Below are positions 45,960 through 54,310 of a DNA stretch of 64,000 nucleotides, in pieces. Both the position numbers and the translations under genes were made by a program. Source of the stretch: CFX2 sp014338005 (GTDB taxonomy: Bacteria > Chloroflexota > Anaerolineae > Aggregatilineales > Phototrophicaceae); the NCBI GenBank assembly GCA_030263555.1, contig SZPE01000001.1, positions 1 through 64,000 on the forward strand, written 5' to 3'. Below the pieces are notes generated by a model that made no database searches, was not told where the DNA came from, and was given only the letters and a program-made list of their open reading frames with translations. Position 1 is the first letter of the stretch. Every line of letters starts with the position of its first letter.

Positions 45960-46160
45960 GCGCTCTCCGCCTGTCCCGGCAGTTACCCACCGGTTTTCGC
46001 GGTTCGCTTTTGTTGTACGGAGGCAACAGACAAAGGATGGTGGACACACCCTGGCGGCATCCGCTGATCGTTCGATTTTCTCCCCAGACGGGGATTAAGC
46101 CTGCACCGAAGCAGGCAGCCGCCACCTCGTCACCCCGCCTGCCGGCGGGGCCATGCGCTA
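45960..46160 (-). ncRNA. glmS ribozyme (GlcN6P-activated self-cleaving riboswitch) with two-hairpin insertion
   Basis: On the minus strand the leader reads ATAGCGCA at the cleavage site (A46159/G46158). A 7-bp stem follows, CCCCGCC (46150-46144) with GGCGGGG (46139-46133), then the conserved TGACGAGG (46132-46125). The next stem is TGGCGGC (46124-46118) with GCCGCCA (46058-46052), enclosing AATCGA (46077-46072) and AGCGGATG (46065-46058). Order and sequences match the glmS ribozyme core (GCGCC, UGACGAGG, AUCGA, GGCGGAUG). About 40 nt with hairpins at 46116-46099 and 46094-46081 are inserted between TGGCGGC and AATCGA. The 3' boundary is approximate. The nearest gene downstream is glmS. Confidence 0.85.
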
Positions 46161-46239
46161 TCTACGCCCCCGGAATCGTTCGCAGCATCACCCCTTTTCA
46201 ACTGCCGTCCCGATAAAATCATAAAGCCGATTACCTTGC

Positions 46240-46971
46240 TCAGACATTAACAAATTCCAGGTAGTCCGTTGTGGCGCGGCTGGTATCGCTGTAAATGCCG
46301 CGCAGGGCGGGGTCGCGCACGGCCAGCGCCAGCTGGTACATCGCCTCCTGGCTCATGGCCGCCAGCTCCTCGCGGGGGACGCGCGCCCGCCCGCCGGTCC
46401 TGAATTTAAACGGGCGGCCAAAATTCACGCTGATACGCGGGCGGCGCAGGCGGCGCATCTCCTCTGCCCATTCCATCGCGCCGGAAATACCGGTCGGCAC
46501 GATTACCGCGTTCGCCTTAGTCGCCACATAAGCCAGCCCTTCTTTGGCTTCCGCCAGGCCGTGTTTCTGCCGCGTGCCTTCCGGCGCGATCAAAATCAAC
46601 TGGTCGTTTTTCACCAGTTCGATTGAGTTCATCAGGGCTTTACGGTCAATCTCGCCCCGGTTGACCGAATACGCTCCCCACCACAGCACAAACGGCCTGA
46701 TGAACGGGTTACGCACATTTTCGATCTTGGTCATCGGAATAACAAACCGGTTGGTGACAGCGCCCATACACAGCACTGGGTCAATCAGCGAGATATGGTT
46801 CATCATGATGATAGTCGGGCCGCCGTCCGGGATAAACCCCGCGCCGGTCACATCCACTTTCCACAACACGCGAAAACCCAGCGTGCGGATGAAAGCGCGC
46901 AGCAGACGCCGCCGCCAGGCCAGCCGGGGCTGCCGCGCGACATACTCCTGTACCGACTCGGCCAGACTCAT
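46240..46971 (-). CDS. 1-acyl-sn-glycerol-3-phosphate acyltransferase family
   Basis: The 243-residue membrane-associated enzyme carries the PlsC motifs: MNHISLID (block I, N-H-x4-D, about 62-69), a second block around NPFIRPFVLWWGAYSVNRGE, LILIAPEGTRQKH (block III, about 131-143) and IVPTGISGAMEW (block IV). It transfers a fatty acyl group to the sn-2 position of lysophosphatidate in phospholipid synthesis, or a related lipid. A basic amphipathic N-terminus precedes it. The start is the ATG that overlaps the RsuA-family stop by ATGA; a longer ORF would overlap that gene by over 100 nt. It is probably cotranscribed with the synthase. Confidence 0.88.
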   Translation of the reverse strand: MSLAESVQEYVARQPRLAWRRRLLRAFIRTLGFRVLWKVDVTGAGFIPDGGPTIIMMNHISLIDPVLCMGAVTNRFVIPMTKIENVRNPFIRPFVLWWGAYSVNRGEIDRKALMNSIELVKNDQLILIAPEGTRQKHGLAEAKEGLAYVATKANAVIVPTGISGAMEWAEEMRRLRRPRISVNFGRPFKFRTGGRARVPREELAAMSQEAMYQLALAVRDPALRGIYSDTSRATTDYLEFVNV

Positions 46972-47810
46972 CTTTTCCGCCTCCCGGTGTCTCGCCGGTT
47001 CGAAGGCCGGCTGCGGGGCGGCGGTTTCTGCGCCGGGCCGCCGCGCGGTCTGTCCGGCACGGCTGGCCGGTTCCATTCCGGCGAACGCGCTTTAAGCGCC
47101 TCCACATCCTTCGGTGTCAGTTCGCGCCACTCGCCGGGGCGCAGCGTCCCCAACCCCAGCCGGCCTATATGCGTCCGCGTCAGCGACTTGACCGGATGCC
47201 CCAGCATACTTGCCACCCGCCGAATCTGCCGTTTTTTGCCTTCGGTCATCACGATTCGCAGCGTGGTTTCCCTGCCGCCGTCCACAATCTGCACCGAACA
47301 CGGCGCGGTGAGAAAGCGTTCGCCGGTTTCCTCATCTTCCAGCGATACCCCCTTCGACCACTGCCGAATCGTTTCGGCGCTCGGCAGGCCGTAAACCACC
47401 ACTTTATAGGTTTTATGATGCTGGTAACGTGGATGCGCCAGGCGGTTCGCCAGGTCGCCGTCGTCGGTCAGCACCATCAGCCCTTCGCTGTCGGCGTCCA
47501 GGCGACCAATCGTGAACAGGCGGCCTTCAAAGGAGACAAAATCGTAAACCGTCCGGCGTTCGTCACCGGCGTGGGGTTTATCGGTCGAAAGCACATTTTT
47601 GGGTTTATAAAACGCAATATAGGTGTGCCGCGCCGCGAACGCCAGTTTTTCGCCGTCCACCTCGATGATGTCGGCGGCGGGGTCGGCCTGGTCGCCCAGG
47701 TGAATCACCCTGCCGTTGACCCTCACCCGCCCCTGCTTAATCAGTTCTTCGCTTTCCCGGCGCGAGGCCACGCCGGCCTGCGCCATCAGTTTTTGCACAC
47801 GTTCTTTCAC
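46968..47810 (-). CDS. RsuA/RluB-family rRNA pseudouridine synthase
   Basis: The 280-residue product has an N-terminal S4 RNA-binding domain (about 1-48, MAQAGVASRRESEELIKQGR) and a catalytic domain with GRLDADSEGLMVLTDDGDLA (catalytic Asp about 104). Further on are KTYKVVVYGLP and LRIVMTEGKKRQIRRVASML. These isomerise a specific uridine in rRNA. RluB acts on 23S and RsuA on 16S, and sequence alone does not decide. A basic Pro/Arg-rich tail (about 240-280) extends beyond the core and would be disordered. An extended -10 promoter lies about 50 nt upstream. Confidence 0.88.
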   Translation of the reverse strand: MKERVQKLMAQAGVASRRESEELIKQGRVRVNGRVIHLGDQADPAADIIEVDGEKLAFAARHTYIAFYKPKNVLSTDKPHAGDERRTVYDFVSFEGRLFTIGRLDADSEGLMVLTDDGDLANRLAHPRYQHHKTYKVVVYGLPSAETIRQWSKGVSLEDEETGERFLTAPCSVQIVDGGRETTLRIVMTEGKKRQIRRVASMLGHPVKSLTRTHIGRLGLGTLRPGEWRELTPKDVEALKARSPEWNRPAVPDRPRGGPAQKPPPRSRPSNRRDTGRRKR

Positions 47811-47859
47811 GGGCTTACATCCACACTACTCATACGGCGTCTCTGCGTTTGCCGTAGTT

Positions 47860-47868
47860 ATTCTAACA
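47860..47868 (-). promoter_or_regulatory. Extended -10 promoter of the synthase-acyltransferase unit
   Basis: On the minus strand the bases read TGTTAGAAT, 49 nt before the ATG at 47810; the -35 is weak. Confidence 0.5.
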
Positions 47869-47880
47869 CGCGAACGGCCT

Positions 47881-48786
47881 TTAAGTGGCGTCTGGTTTAC
47901 GTTCATCCAGCTTCATCCCGGCCAGCATTTCGTACACGCCGATGATGGCGCTGTTGTCCAGCTCGCCCTGGCCGGTTTGCAGCATGGCGGTATAAAGCTG
48001 CTGCACGACCGCCGTCAGCGGCAGCGGGATGCCGTAGGTTTTGCCCGTATCCAGCACGATGCCCAGGTCTTTGTGCTGCATGTAAGCCTTAAAACCCGGC
48101 CCGCGCTCCCCCGCGAACAGGCGCGGCGGTTTTACGTCCAGCGCCCACATCTGCGCCGCGCCGCCTTTGATCGCCTCGACCACGCGCTGCGGGTCTACGC
48201 CGGCTTTCTGCGCCGTGATGAGCGCCTCGGCCAGCCCGGCCATCTGCGCCCCGACGATGATCTGGTTGCACACTTTGGCGATCTGCCCCGCCCCGCTCTC
48301 GCCCACCAGCACCCAGGCGCGCCCCATCGCCGCAAACAGCGGCGCGGCTTTATCAAAGGCGTCCTGCGGCCCGCCGACCATAATTGTCAGCGTGCCGTTA
48401 CGCGCGCCCACGTCGCCCCCGCTCACCGGCGCGTCCAGCGCGGCCACGCCCACTTTTGCCAGTTCGGCGGCAATTTTACGCGCGGCTTCTGGCTTGATGG
48501 TGCTGTTGTCAATAAAAATCAGCCCTTCGTGCGCGCCCTCGATGATGCCGTCTTTGCCTAAAACCACCTGTTCAACATCCGGCGAATCCGGCAGATTCGT
48601 GAACACAAACTCGACCTGCTGCGCTACTTCCCTGGGCGAAGCAGCCGCCTGCGCGCCTTCGCTCGCCAGTTGTTCGACAATCGCCCGGCTGCGGTTGTGG
48701 ACGACCAGTTCAAACCCGGCTTTCATCAGGTTGCGCGCGATGGCCGAACCCATAATACCCAGGCCGATATACCCCACTTTTGCCAT
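47881..48786 (-). CDS. NAD(P)-dependent beta-hydroxyacid dehydrogenase
   Basis: The 301-residue product has a Rossmann N-terminus with GYIGLGIMGSAIARNL (about 5-20) and the family motif DAPVSGGDVGARNGTLTIMVGG (shortened family signature near 120). The catalytic Lys lies in KVCNQIIVGAQMAGLAEAL. The family includes tartronate semialdehyde reductase, 3-hydroxyisobutyrate dehydrogenase and succinic semialdehyde reductase; the substrate cannot be chosen from the sequence. The start is ATG 48786 with AGGAGG just upstream; the longer frame is not needed. No obvious operon partner. Confidence 0.85.
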   Translation of the reverse strand: MAKVGYIGLGIMGSAIARNLMKAGFELVVHNRSRAIVEQLASEGAQAAASPREVAQQVEFVFTNLPDSPDVEQVVLGKDGIIEGAHEGLIFIDNSTIKPEAARKIAAELAKVGVAALDAPVSGGDVGARNGTLTIMVGGPQDAFDKAAPLFAAMGRAWVLVGESGAGQIAKVCNQIIVGAQMAGLAEALITAQKAGVDPQRVVEAIKGGAAQMWALDVKPPRLFAGERGPGFKAYMQHKDLGIVLDTGKTYGIPLPLTAVVQQLYTAMLQTGQGELDNSAIIGVYEMLAGMKLDERKPDAT

Positions 48787-48851
48787 GCAGTTTCCTCCTG
48801 ATCTTCGTGGATGGAAAAACAAGAATGCGGCGCTTTAAACTATAAGGCCGG

Positions 48852-50492
48852 TCACACTTTGCGGCTCACCCGGAAACGCAGCGGAATGCCGACCAGCAGC
48901 CGCGTCTGAGCTTGCAGTGTCGGCAGCGCCACCACCAGCAGTGTCAGAACAGGCAGCAGCGGAAAACTCAACAGCGTCAGCAGCCGCTCTTTAAGCGAGG
49001 AAGGGGTCGTTCGGGGCGGGCGCACGATCACATCCTGATACCAGAAAATAATACCCAGGATCACCACCAGCGCCCCCGCGATGCTCAACAAAATGAATGT
49101 TGGATATTCCAGCGCCAGCGCCGGATTCTGGATGATGTCCGCCACCGGCGGCGCGATTTGCGGGTTGAGCAGCACCGGAAGCTGCGAACCAACCGTCAGG
49201 ATCACCCACCCTGCCCCGGCCAGCAGAATATCATGCGCCACCCGGAACAGCAGTTGGAAGGATGTTTTAAACTCGATTTCTGGATATTCCAGCATTTTAG
49301 CGACGATATAACCCACTTCTTTGCTGCCCCAGGCGTGGCGCAGGCTTTGCAGGTAGCGGTTTTTGATGGCCTCCCACCAGGTATTACCTGTGACCGCCGT
49401 CCCCATGAAGGGTAAAAACACCCGCTCCAGTTTGACCCGCCCTTCCCGGCTGAAGTACGCCTTGATGAACATATGCCAGTCGTCGGCGATCACGTCCGGG
49501 TCCCAGTAGCCGCTGGCGTCCAGCAGGCGCAGGCTGAGCGCATAGGACGACATCGGCATCGGTATCCACCAGGGCGCGGCCAGGTAGGCCAGTTCAAACG
49601 CGCCGGAATATGCATTGACGATTCGCAGCAGCGGGTTGATCTCCCAGATATTGGTGTGGTAACGAATCGGCCCCTGCCAGAAGCGTAAATGCCGCTCCTG
49701 ATGCGTGGCGAATAAATAGGTGAGCGCGTAAAAATGATTTTTGTGCCACAGCGTATCGGCATCCTGCGTCGTCACCAGGATATGATCCAGCGGATACCCC
49801 TCCTGGTCTACCAGCCGCCGTTTTACCCAGCGCGCCGCCCAGGCCTGGTTGGCCGATTTACACTGCATTTCCCCCGGCAGGCCGCGCGGGTGAACGGTGA
49901 AAAACAGGTTGGCGAAACAGCCCCGGTAGGCCGCCACCAGGCTTTCGGCCTTTTCAACACAACCTTCCTCGGCGGCTTCCATCGCCAGCACCACCGTCAG
50001 CCGTTTTGCCGCCTCGTACTGCGCCGCCAGGTTATCCAGCGTCCGGCTGAGGATTTCCACCGGCTCTTTGTAATTGGGGATGATGACGATATGATGCACA
50101 TCATCCCACGCCAGTGCGTCCGGCGAGGCATCGTGGTCGTAACATTCTCGCCAATCCATATGCTCCCACTGCGCGATCAAACGCAGGCCACGCATGTTGG
50201 CGATGCCGGCAAACAAAAATCGCACCGCCGTATAAAACCCCAACAGCGCCGCGATCAGCAGCAGCGCCCTGGGATAAGCTATCGCGGCAGCAATCGAAAA
50301 CAGCAGGGCTACCCAGGCCAGACAGCCCGGTATGCCATCCAATGCGCGTTCAGAAATGGCCGGCGGCGGCGCCCCAGCCCATAACGAGCGTCCGACGCCA
50401 AGTTGAACGTTATTGCGACGCCCGCCGCTTGACTGGTACGGCACGATCTTCGTCCAGGTATAGGTCGGCTGAAACGCCCATAAGCATAACAC
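48852..50492 (-). CDS. Membrane glycosyltransferase family 2
   Basis: The protein has about 546 residues from the GTG chosen here; the start is uncertain because no ATG is present and the region is poorly supplied with ribosome sites. Two N-terminal membrane helices (about 56-95) precede a GT2 domain with VIIPNYKEP (about 136-144), the DxD in TTQDADTLWHKN (about 241-252) and DPDVIADDWHMFIKAYF (catalytic acidic residues). Two to three C-terminal helices (about 415-530) follow. Related enzymes polymerise or transfer sugars at the membrane. The codons upstream of 50500 in the same frame are antisense to the response regulator and are not part of the gene. Confidence 0.7.
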   Translation of the reverse strand: MLCLWAFQPTYTWTKIVPYQSSGGRRNNVQLGVGRSLWAGAPPPAISERALDGIPGCLAWVALLFSIAAAIAYPRALLLIAALLGFYTAVRFLFAGIANMRGLRLIAQWEHMDWRECYDHDASPDALAWDDVHHIVIIPNYKEPVEILSRTLDNLAAQYEAAKRLTVVLAMEAAEEGCVEKAESLVAAYRGCFANLFFTVHPRGLPGEMQCKSANQAWAARWVKRRLVDQEGYPLDHILVTTQDADTLWHKNHFYALTYLFATHQERHLRFWQGPIRYHTNIWEINPLLRIVNAYSGAFELAYLAAPWWIPMPMSSYALSLRLLDASGYWDPDVIADDWHMFIKAYFSREGRVKLERVFLPFMGTAVTGNTWWEAIKNRYLQSLRHAWGSKEVGYIVAKMLEYPEIEFKTSFQLLFRVAHDILLAGAGWVILTVGSQLPVLLNPQIAPPVADIIQNPALALEYPTFILLSIAGALVVILGIIFWYQDVIVRPPRTTPSSLKERLLTLLSFPLLPVLTLLVVALPTLQAQTRLLVGIPLRFRVSRKV

Positions 50493-50517
50493 AAGCCGCG
50501 AACAGCGCCCAGTTATA

Positions 50518-50526
50518 TGGTACAAT
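50518..50526 (+). promoter_or_regulatory. Extended -10 promoter of the response regulator gene
   Basis: TGGTACAAT lies 38 nt before the ATG at 50565, with no good -35. It is divergent from the glycosyltransferase gene. Confidence 0.55.
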
Positions 50527-50564
50527 GAGACAAAGTTTAATAAACCTAACCTTGTGGACGATTT

Positions 50565-51272
50565 ATGACGACACGGGTTCTCATTGTCGAAGACGATAAA
50601 GAGATGGCGCGCCTGCTCCAGCTTGATCTCCAGCGCAGCGGTTATCAGGCTGTCGTCGCCCGCAACGGGCTGGAAGGGCTGCGCCTGTTCCACGATACCA
50701 AACCCAACCTGGTGATTCTCGACATCGGCCTGCCGCTGATGGATGGCATGACCGTCTGCCAGCGCATCCGCGAGCTTTCTGAAGTGCCGATCCTGATGAT
50801 GACGGCGCACGCCGTCACCGAAGCCGATATTGCCGAGGGATTAAACCTGGGCGCGGACGAATTTATGCTCAAACCGCTGCGCGGCGTGGAGTTTCATGCC
50901 CGCATCAAGGCGCTGCTGCGGCGCGCCCGCCTGAACGATGATGATGAACGGGAACGAATGCTGGTCTACAAGGACGATTACCTGCTGGTTGATCTGGCCG
51001 CGCACCGCGTCCAGGTTTCCGGGCAGGAAATCCGCCTGACGCCGACCGAATTTAAACTGCTGGCGACCTTCATCAAAAACACCGGCCAGGTTTTATCTTT
51101 CCAGCAGCTTCTCGAACAGGTGTGGGGGCCAGAATACACTACCGAACACCACTATCCGCGCATTTACGTCTCGCATCTGCGGCGCAAAATCGAGCCGGAT
51201 ATTAAGTCCCCAACCTATATCCAGAACGAGTACGGCATCGGCTATCGTTTTACCGGCAGGCGGGTTTCTTAA
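50565..51272 (+). CDS. OmpR/PhoB-family response regulator, orphan
   Basis: The 235-residue product has a receiver domain (about 3-115) with phosphoacceptor Asp53 (VILDIGLP), an acidic pair near 10-11 and Lys103 (MLKPLRG). A winged-helix DNA-binding domain (about 140-232) contains LTPTEFKLLATFIKNTG and HYPRIYVSHLRRKI. It is activated by phosphotransfer and binds DNA. No histidine kinase lies next to it; the nearest sensor-like gene is the 7TM-GAF protein at 15606, which lacks a kinase. The stop overlaps that of the convergent lipoprotein gene by a few bases. Confidence 0.92.
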   Translation: MTTRVLIVEDDKEMARLLQLDLQRSGYQAVVARNGLEGLRLFHDTKPNLVILDIGLPLMDGMTVCQRIRELSEVPILMMTAHAVTEADIAEGLNLGADEFMLKPLRGVEFHARIKALLRRARLNDDDERERMLVYKDDYLLVDLAAHRVQVSGQEIRLTPTEFKLLATFIKNTGQVLSFQQLLEQVWGPEYTTEHHYPRIYVSHLRRKIEPDIKSPTYIQNEYGIGYRFTGRRVS

Positions 51273-53794
51273 CCACCCCCGCCCCGCTCAAGCGTCAGCG
51301 TAAAATCGCCTCTGCTCACGCCAGCCGCTTCCTGGTAGCGGGTGGCGATGATGGTGTACGTCCCGGTCGCCGGAAGCCTGAAACGCTCGATGGCCGCATC
51401 ATAACCTATCGGAATAACAGGCGCGTCATCATTGCGTATGACCTCCTCACCGCCGGGCCCCAGCAAAATCAGCAGCGGGTCAAGGTCGCCCGACGCGCGC
51501 TGCATACGAATAGTCACCACTTCCCCCGCCTGCCCCTCAAACGTGTAGCGGACGGCTGAGGTTGTATTTTCAATCGTTCCCTGCATGACCTCGCTGATCG
51601 GCTGGCTGTCGGACGGCTGCGCGCTGCTTTCCAGCGTCAGCGAAAAATCGCCTTCGGTTATGCCTTCGGCCTGCTGGAAGCGGGTGGCGACGATGACATA
51701 CCTGCCGCTGACCGGGGCAACAAAATCGCGCAGGAAGGCATCTCGATTAAGCCCCTGTGGGTCATCGTCATTTTCCGCCACGCGCGCGCCGTCCGGCCCC
51801 AGGATGATAAGATAGGGGTCCAGGTCGCCGGATAAACGGCTCATCCGAATGCCAAATGTGTCGCCGGCCCGCGCGTCGAATGTATAACGCGCCGCAAAAA
51901 CCGCTTCGTCAATTGTTCCCTCAACGACATCACCCGCTTCAAGCGGGATCAAAACACCCGGCGGCGGCGTTTCGCCCAATACCCACACCCACGTCCGCGT
52001 AAAGGTGCAGTTGGTTTCGTCGCTTTCATCATAAGTGCCGGCCATCACGCCCACCCTGCCGCTGTCCAGGTCGTCGGCCTCGAAGGTATCGGCATACTCG
52101 CCGTTGACATAAACGTCGAATGTATCCCCATCCGCCACCAGCAGCAGTTGATTTTTCTCCCCTGGCCCGGTGGCAAGCGCCACATCATCGGCATATTCGG
52201 CATCCTGCCACGTGCCGTCGAGCTTACGGTTGAACCACAGCGACTCCTGCTGGTTGATCTGCACCACGTAAAAGGTTTCGCTGTCGCGCAAACGGAAGAT
52301 AAAACCGCAGTAATCTTCTTCTGCGCCCGGCCCCCAGGCGATGGTCGTGCCGGCCACAAAATCGCCGTATTCCCCCGGCACGTAATGCCAGCGCAGCAGG
52401 TTATCCTCGCCCGTCAGGTCGGCCACGCGCCGGTCCAGCCGCGCCGCCAGATATCCATCCTGCGGCGAAATCTCGGCCAGATGCAGGTCATCCAGCACAA
52501 AATCCGGCACGCCGCCCGCCGGCGGGGGCGGTGAATCTAGCCGCCAGGCCCAGCCATCGGTGAACGTGCAGTTCGTTTCGTCGCTTTCATCATAAGTGGC
52601 AGCCACCACCGCCAGGTCGCCCTCGGCGAAGGTTTCATCCACGAAGCGCCCCGCATACTCGCCGTTCACGTATACCATGAACGTGCTGCCCGAACCGACG
52701 ACCGTCAGCACGTTGGTATCGTTCGGGCCGGTGCGAATGGCCGTGCCGTCGCCGTTGATATTATCGTTCCACTGGCCGCCGATCTTCGCCGCAAACCACA
52801 ATGAACCTCCCCGACTGATGCGAAGGCTGTAGAAGTTGTTATCGTCGTTTTCTCTAAAAACGAAACCGCAGGCGTCTTCTTCTGCGCCCGGCCCCCATTG
52901 AATGGTCACGCCGGTGACAAAATCGGCGTAATTGCCCGTGAAGTTCGACCACTCCATCCAGTTATCTTTGCCGGTCAGGTCAATCTGTTTCAGGTCAATT
53001 CGCCCGTCCAGCGCCCCGTTATCGGCTGTCACCCCGGCCAGTTCCAGCCCTTCCAGCACGAAAGCCGCCGGCAGTTCCACCGGCGTCGGCGTATCAGTCG
53101 GCGTCGGGGATGGCGTCCGGGTGGGGGTGGGCGTGGGCGTGCCGGTCAGCGTCGGGGTGAAAGTTGACGTTGGCGTATCGGTCGGCGTCGGGGTATACGT
53201 CGGCGTGTCGGTTGGCGTCGGGGTATACGTCGGCGTGTCGGTCGCTGTTGGCGTGTGTGTCGGGGTATCGGTCGGCGTCGGGGTGTACGTCGGCGTATCG
53301 GTCGGGGCCAGCGCCACCGGCACGCCGCGCACATTGCCAAACGTGACCACCTGCGCCGAAGCGGATGTCACCCAACCGGACGAGTTATCCGGCAAAATCA
53401 CCCGATACCAGCTGCCGTCCTCGCTGATGCCTACAATCTCAAGCTGTTCGTTGGCCGCCAGCGAAGCGATTACGGGATAGGCGCTGCCGGGGCCCTGGCG
53501 CACCGGCACGTTATCCCGCAGCGCCTCGGCAACCGGCGTGGACGGGGTGGCCGTGTGGGTCGGCGTCGGCGTGGAGGTGGGCGTCGGCGTATCGGTCGGG
53601 GTGGCCGTTGGCGTCACCGGCGTCGGCGTATCGGTCGGTCGGCGGGTCGGCACGACCGCGCCCGGCGTGGCCGACGGAATGTACGAAACCACCTGCGGCG
53701 TTGGCGTGCCACCGCACGCGGCCAGAGCCAGTCCCATCAGAACAAACAGGAGGCGATAGCGGGGAGTCAAGGCATCTCTCCAGACTGAAAGCAT
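51269..53794 (-). CDS. Secreted lipoprotein with SH3, TPT linkers, two beta-sandwich and two PPC domains
   Basis: The 841-residue product from ATG 53794 has a signal peptide ending in the lipobox LALAAC (Cys27). TPT-rich linkers (about 53-87 and 163-250) flank a bacterial SH3 domain (about 88-150: VRQGPGSAYPVIASLAANEQ, GSWYRVIL). Two lectin-like sandwich domains follow (about 251-435 and 440-610); both contain YDESDETNCTFT. Two PPC domains (about 620-730 and 735-841) end the protein, with LSGDLDPYLIILGPDG and its copy. The architecture suggests a surface protein that binds wall or polymers; no catalytic site is seen. A longer start at 53848 would precede the signal. Confidence 0.8.
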   Translation of the reverse strand: MLSVWRDALTPRYRLLFVLMGLALAACGGTPTPQVVSYIPSATPGAVVPTRRPTDTPTPVTPTATPTDTPTPTSTPTPTHTATPSTPVAEALRDNVPVRQGPGSAYPVIASLAANEQLEIVGISEDGSWYRVILPDNSSGWVTSASAQVVTFGNVRGVPVALAPTDTPTYTPTPTDTPTHTPTATDTPTYTPTPTDTPTYTPTPTDTPTSTFTPTLTGTPTPTPTRTPSPTPTDTPTPVELPAAFVLEGLELAGVTADNGALDGRIDLKQIDLTGKDNWMEWSNFTGNYADFVTGVTIQWGPGAEEDACGFVFRENDDNNFYSLRISRGGSLWFAAKIGGQWNDNINGDGTAIRTGPNDTNVLTVVGSGSTFMVYVNGEYAGRFVDETFAEGDLAVVAATYDESDETNCTFTDGWAWRLDSPPPPAGGVPDFVLDDLHLAEISPQDGYLAARLDRRVADLTGEDNLLRWHYVPGEYGDFVAGTTIAWGPGAEEDYCGFIFRLRDSETFYVVQINQQESLWFNRKLDGTWQDAEYADDVALATGPGEKNQLLLVADGDTFDVYVNGEYADTFEADDLDSGRVGVMAGTYDESDETNCTFTRTWVWVLGETPPPGVLIPLEAGDVVEGTIDEAVFAARYTFDARAGDTFGIRMSRLSGDLDPYLIILGPDGARVAENDDDPQGLNRDAFLRDFVAPVSGRYVIVATRFQQAEGITEGDFSLTLESSAQPSDSQPISEVMQGTIENTTSAVRYTFEGQAGEVVTIRMQRASGDLDPLLILLGPGGEEVIRNDDAPVIPIGYDAAIERFRLPATGTYTIIATRYQEAAGVSRGDFTLTLERGGGG
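53087..53310. repeat. Tandem DNA repeats encoding the TPT linker
   Basis: Units of 18-36 bp built on GTCGGCGTCGGGGTATACGT-type sequences repeat in-frame and encode TPTDTPTYTPTP segments. They could change copy number by slippage. A second TPT-coding run lies at about 53525-53650. Confidence 0.8.
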
Positions 53795-53868
53795 GGATTC
53801 GATCTCACCGTCTATTGTAGTGAGGTCTGCCCATCTTGGCGAATACACATCAAAACTGCCCCTTAAGC

Positions 53869-53976
53869 CGGGTTTTTCGCCCGGCCTTTCGCGCCTTTAA
53901 CGCCCTTCAGCCCGCACTGCGCCGCCACTTCCAGCAGGTTCGTCTGGTAGTTGCAGGTGCTGCGGCGCTTTTCGGC
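53869..53976 (-). pseudogene. Duplicated 3' end of ddl (left copy of a 108-bp direct repeat)
   Basis: These 108 bp are 106/108 identical to 54774-54881, the C-terminal coding part of ddl. Read on the minus strand they encode the last codons (NYQTNLLEVAAQCGLKG and on) and end in KNPA with a stop just outside the repeat. The two differences change Tyr and Arg of the intact gene to Cys. Nothing else of ddl is present, so this is an orphaned 3' end. Confidence 0.85.
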
Positions 53977-54013
53977 AGCGCCGGTGAGCAGAGCAGAAAA
54001 TAGTCGAATAGTA

Positions 54014-54057
54014 GTGACAAGTATCCTTCCTTCGAATTACAATACTTGATAGTTGTA
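54014..54057 (+). promoter_or_regulatory. Promoter and possible operator of the TA module
   Basis: GTGACA (54014-54019), an 18-nt spacer and TACAAT (54038-54043) form a promoter. TACAA (54038-54042) and TTGTA (54053-54057) form an inverted repeat overlapping the -10, as expected for an autorepressing antitoxin. Confidence 0.45.
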
Positions 54058-54079
54058 CATTTAACCGGAAGGTGTTTTT

Positions 54080-54310
54080 ATGGCGGTTAAATTAACCATC
54101 CCTTACGAACAACTTGTAGAACTGGTCGAGCAGCTTTCTGAAGAACAGCGGAAAGCATTGATCGTTCGCCTGCTTACACAACTTCCCCAACAGCGTCCGC
54201 TAACAGCAGAGGAAAAGATTCAACTTTTCGACGCCGCAAAAATAGATAACCGTATCAATGTGACGCCGTCCATCCGTCGTGAAGATTGGTACGATGACGA
54301 TGGGCGATAA
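54080..54310 (+). CDS. Antitoxin of a PIN-type toxin-antitoxin module
   Basis: The 76-residue product (AVKLTIPYEQLVELVEQLSE, then KALIVRLLTQLPQQ) resembles the small helical antitoxins found ahead of PIN toxins in Chloroflexota and cyanobacteria. Its C-terminus (SIRREDWYDDDGR) is the likely toxin-binding tail. It overlaps the toxin start by 11 nt. The stretch is clearly less GC-rich than its neighbours, which suggests recent acquisition. Its partner is frameshifted, so the module is probably no longer toxic. The assignment rests on context and motif, not on a database search. Confidence 0.65.
   Translation: MAVKLTIPYEQLVELVEQLSEEQRKALIVRLLTQLPQQRPLTAEEKIQLFDAAKIDNRINVTPSIRREDWYDDDGR

Noticed and set aside
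44290..46098. 602-residue ORF on the plus strand across glmS
   Set aside because: Mostly antisense to glmS. The extension past 45849 overlaps the ribozyme. No homology or ribosome site supports it.
50309..50810. N-terminal extension of the glycosyltransferase frame beyond about 50500
   Set aside because: These codons are antisense to the response regulator and its promoter, and contain no recognisable domain. The start was moved downstream.
53141..53345. Possible CRISPR-like array in 53.1-53.3 kb
   Set aside because: The repeats are contiguous and in-frame, with no unique spacers of constant length; they encode TPT linker residues.
53164..53788. Plus-strand ORFs rich in GVGVSVGVGV across the lipoprotein
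   Set aside because: Low-complexity shadow of the TPT repeats in the real minus-strand gene.
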